In this document: piece after piece, positions 63,440 to 64,000 of the stretch
Position numbering within the stretch: position 1 is the stretch's first letter
Layout: the number at the start of each line of letters is the position of its first letter
NCBI RefSeq assembly: GCF_964059015.1
Contig: NZ_OZ060383.1
Span: forward strand, 310,001 to 374,000
Length of the DNA stretch: 64,000 nt
Source of the DNA: Buchnera aphidicola (Hyalopterus amygdali)
GTDB taxonomy: Bacteria > Pseudomonadota > Gammaproteobacteria > Enterobacterales > Enterobacteriaceae
Reading direction: 5' to 3'
The notes under the pieces: generated by a model
Told to the model about the DNA's origin: nothing
Databases searched by the model: none
The model's input: the letters and a program-made list of their open reading frames with translations, nothing else
Position numbers and translations under genes: made by a program

Positions 63440-64000
63440 TTATTCAAATTTCTTAATGGGAGACGTAGCACAATTTGTAGCAGAATGTGCCCCAGCTGAT
63501 TTTTTTAATTTATTATCAGACTTTGTCAAAAAAAATGTAGATTGGATAATTTTTTTATTTTTTGTTTCAAATGAATCACTAAAAATTTTAGTTACTGGTG
63601 CGCTAGAATGACTTTTTGTATTTTCTTTTTTTAAAATATTGTTTGAAAAAACATTTGTTTTATTTAATATTGATATATTTCTTTTTTTAGATCCTAATTT
63701 AGATTTTAATTTTGTTTCTTTTTGATTAACCATTTTATCTTCTAAGAATCTTTCAGAAAAAAATGGTTTTGCATTAACTTTTTTTATTTTACAGAAATGA
63801 CTAATTTGAATTTCTTTAGATTTAACATTATTTGAAGGCAAATGCGAATTTATAATAGAACTATTTTTTTTATAGAAAGTAGAAACGTTTAACTTTTTAT
63901 AAATATTCGTTTTTTGATGTTTTTTTAATTTATTATTTTTTAAAAACGGATATTTAAACCAACTACTTCCTAAAGATAATTCCAACGAAAAAATATCATT
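63440..64000 (-). CDS. rne: Ribonuclease E, C-terminal part
   Basis: This is the 3' end of rne, open to the right edge of the window (187 codons seen). The sequence is Lys/Ser/Asn-rich and of low complexity, as expected for the unstructured scaffold half. I identify it from synteny (rne follows the flg genes in E. coli) and from its last 20 or so residues: SAGAHSATNCATSPIKKFE resembles the E. coli end GAAGGHTATHHASAAPARPQPVE in part. In E. coli that tail is the PNPase-binding segment. The catalytic half is outside the window. A frame from a TTG at 63985 is an artefact of the cut. Confidence 0.85.
   Translation of the reverse strand, partial: NDIFSLELSLGSSWFKYPFLKNNKLKKHQKTNIYKKLNVSTFYKKNSSIINSHLPSNNVKSKEIQISHFCKIKKVNAKPFFSERFLEDKMVNQKETKLKSKLGSKKRNISILNKTNVFSNNILKKENTKSHSSAPVTKIFSDSFETKNKKIIQSTFFLTKSDNKLKKSAGAHSATNCATSPIKKFE

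Noticed and set aside
63405..63611. 68-codon plus-strand frame after flgK, briefly considered as an flgL remnant
   Set aside because: It is antisense to the rne end, whose tail matches E. coli RNase E; no resemblance to FlgL.

Overview
The window is a block of chromosome from a Buchnera aphidicola-type endosymbiont (gammaproteobacterium of aphids). The evidence is the extreme A+T content, products that read as shortened enterobacterial orthologues in E. coli-like local order, the removal of most regulators and accessory genes, and basal-body/hook flagellar genes without flgM or flgL. The host-specific lineage cannot be named from the sequence alone. I see no prophage, insertion sequence, CRISPR array or other mobile element.

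Layout. 1-6340: end of ispG, then hisS, glyA and a reduced biotin locus (bioD, bioB, bioA; bioF and bioC are missing). 6349-14884: pgl, an N-terminally eroded mfd with a decaying upstream remnant, lolCDE and gapA. 14981-23821: queF, fldA, a frameshifted phrB, ybgI, sucA-sucB and gpmA. 23986-26580: pfkA, glpF, tpiA. 26675-33237: the minus-strand run serS-serC-aroA-cmk-rpsA-ihfB, with cmk frameshifted in an A10 tract. 33579-36802: trxB, infA, aspS. 36821-42220: znuBC, a gene graveyard where mepM/yebA and znuA would lie, pykA and zwf. 42420-49156: htpX, yoaE, frameshifted tsaB, minCDE and rsmC. 49168-49539: three tRNAs (Leu-UAA, Cys-GCA, Ser-UGA). 49609-53524: ompA, murJ, pyrC. 53534-63321: flagellar genes flgN, flgA and flgBCDEFGHIJK. 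63440-64000: the C-terminal end of rne.

Function. Seven enzymes of glycolysis and the oxidative pentose pathway are here (pfkA, tpiA, gapA, gpmA, pykA, zwf, pgl), together with serC/glyA/aroA for amino-acid provisioning and a partial TCA step (sucAB). Flavodoxin (fldA) is the known electron donor for two Fe-S enzymes in the same window, IspG and BioB. The flg block encodes rod, hook, rings and their assembly factors, consistent with the basal-body/hook export complexes described for Buchnera.

The most interesting pattern is that three unrelated genes (cmk, tsaB, phrB) are each interrupted by one frameshift at or beside an A6-A12 tract, and each would be restored by the same change, one extra A. 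Poly(A) slippage by RNA polymerase is a described rescue mechanism in Buchnera, so these genes may still make full-length protein. No wholly new system was found.
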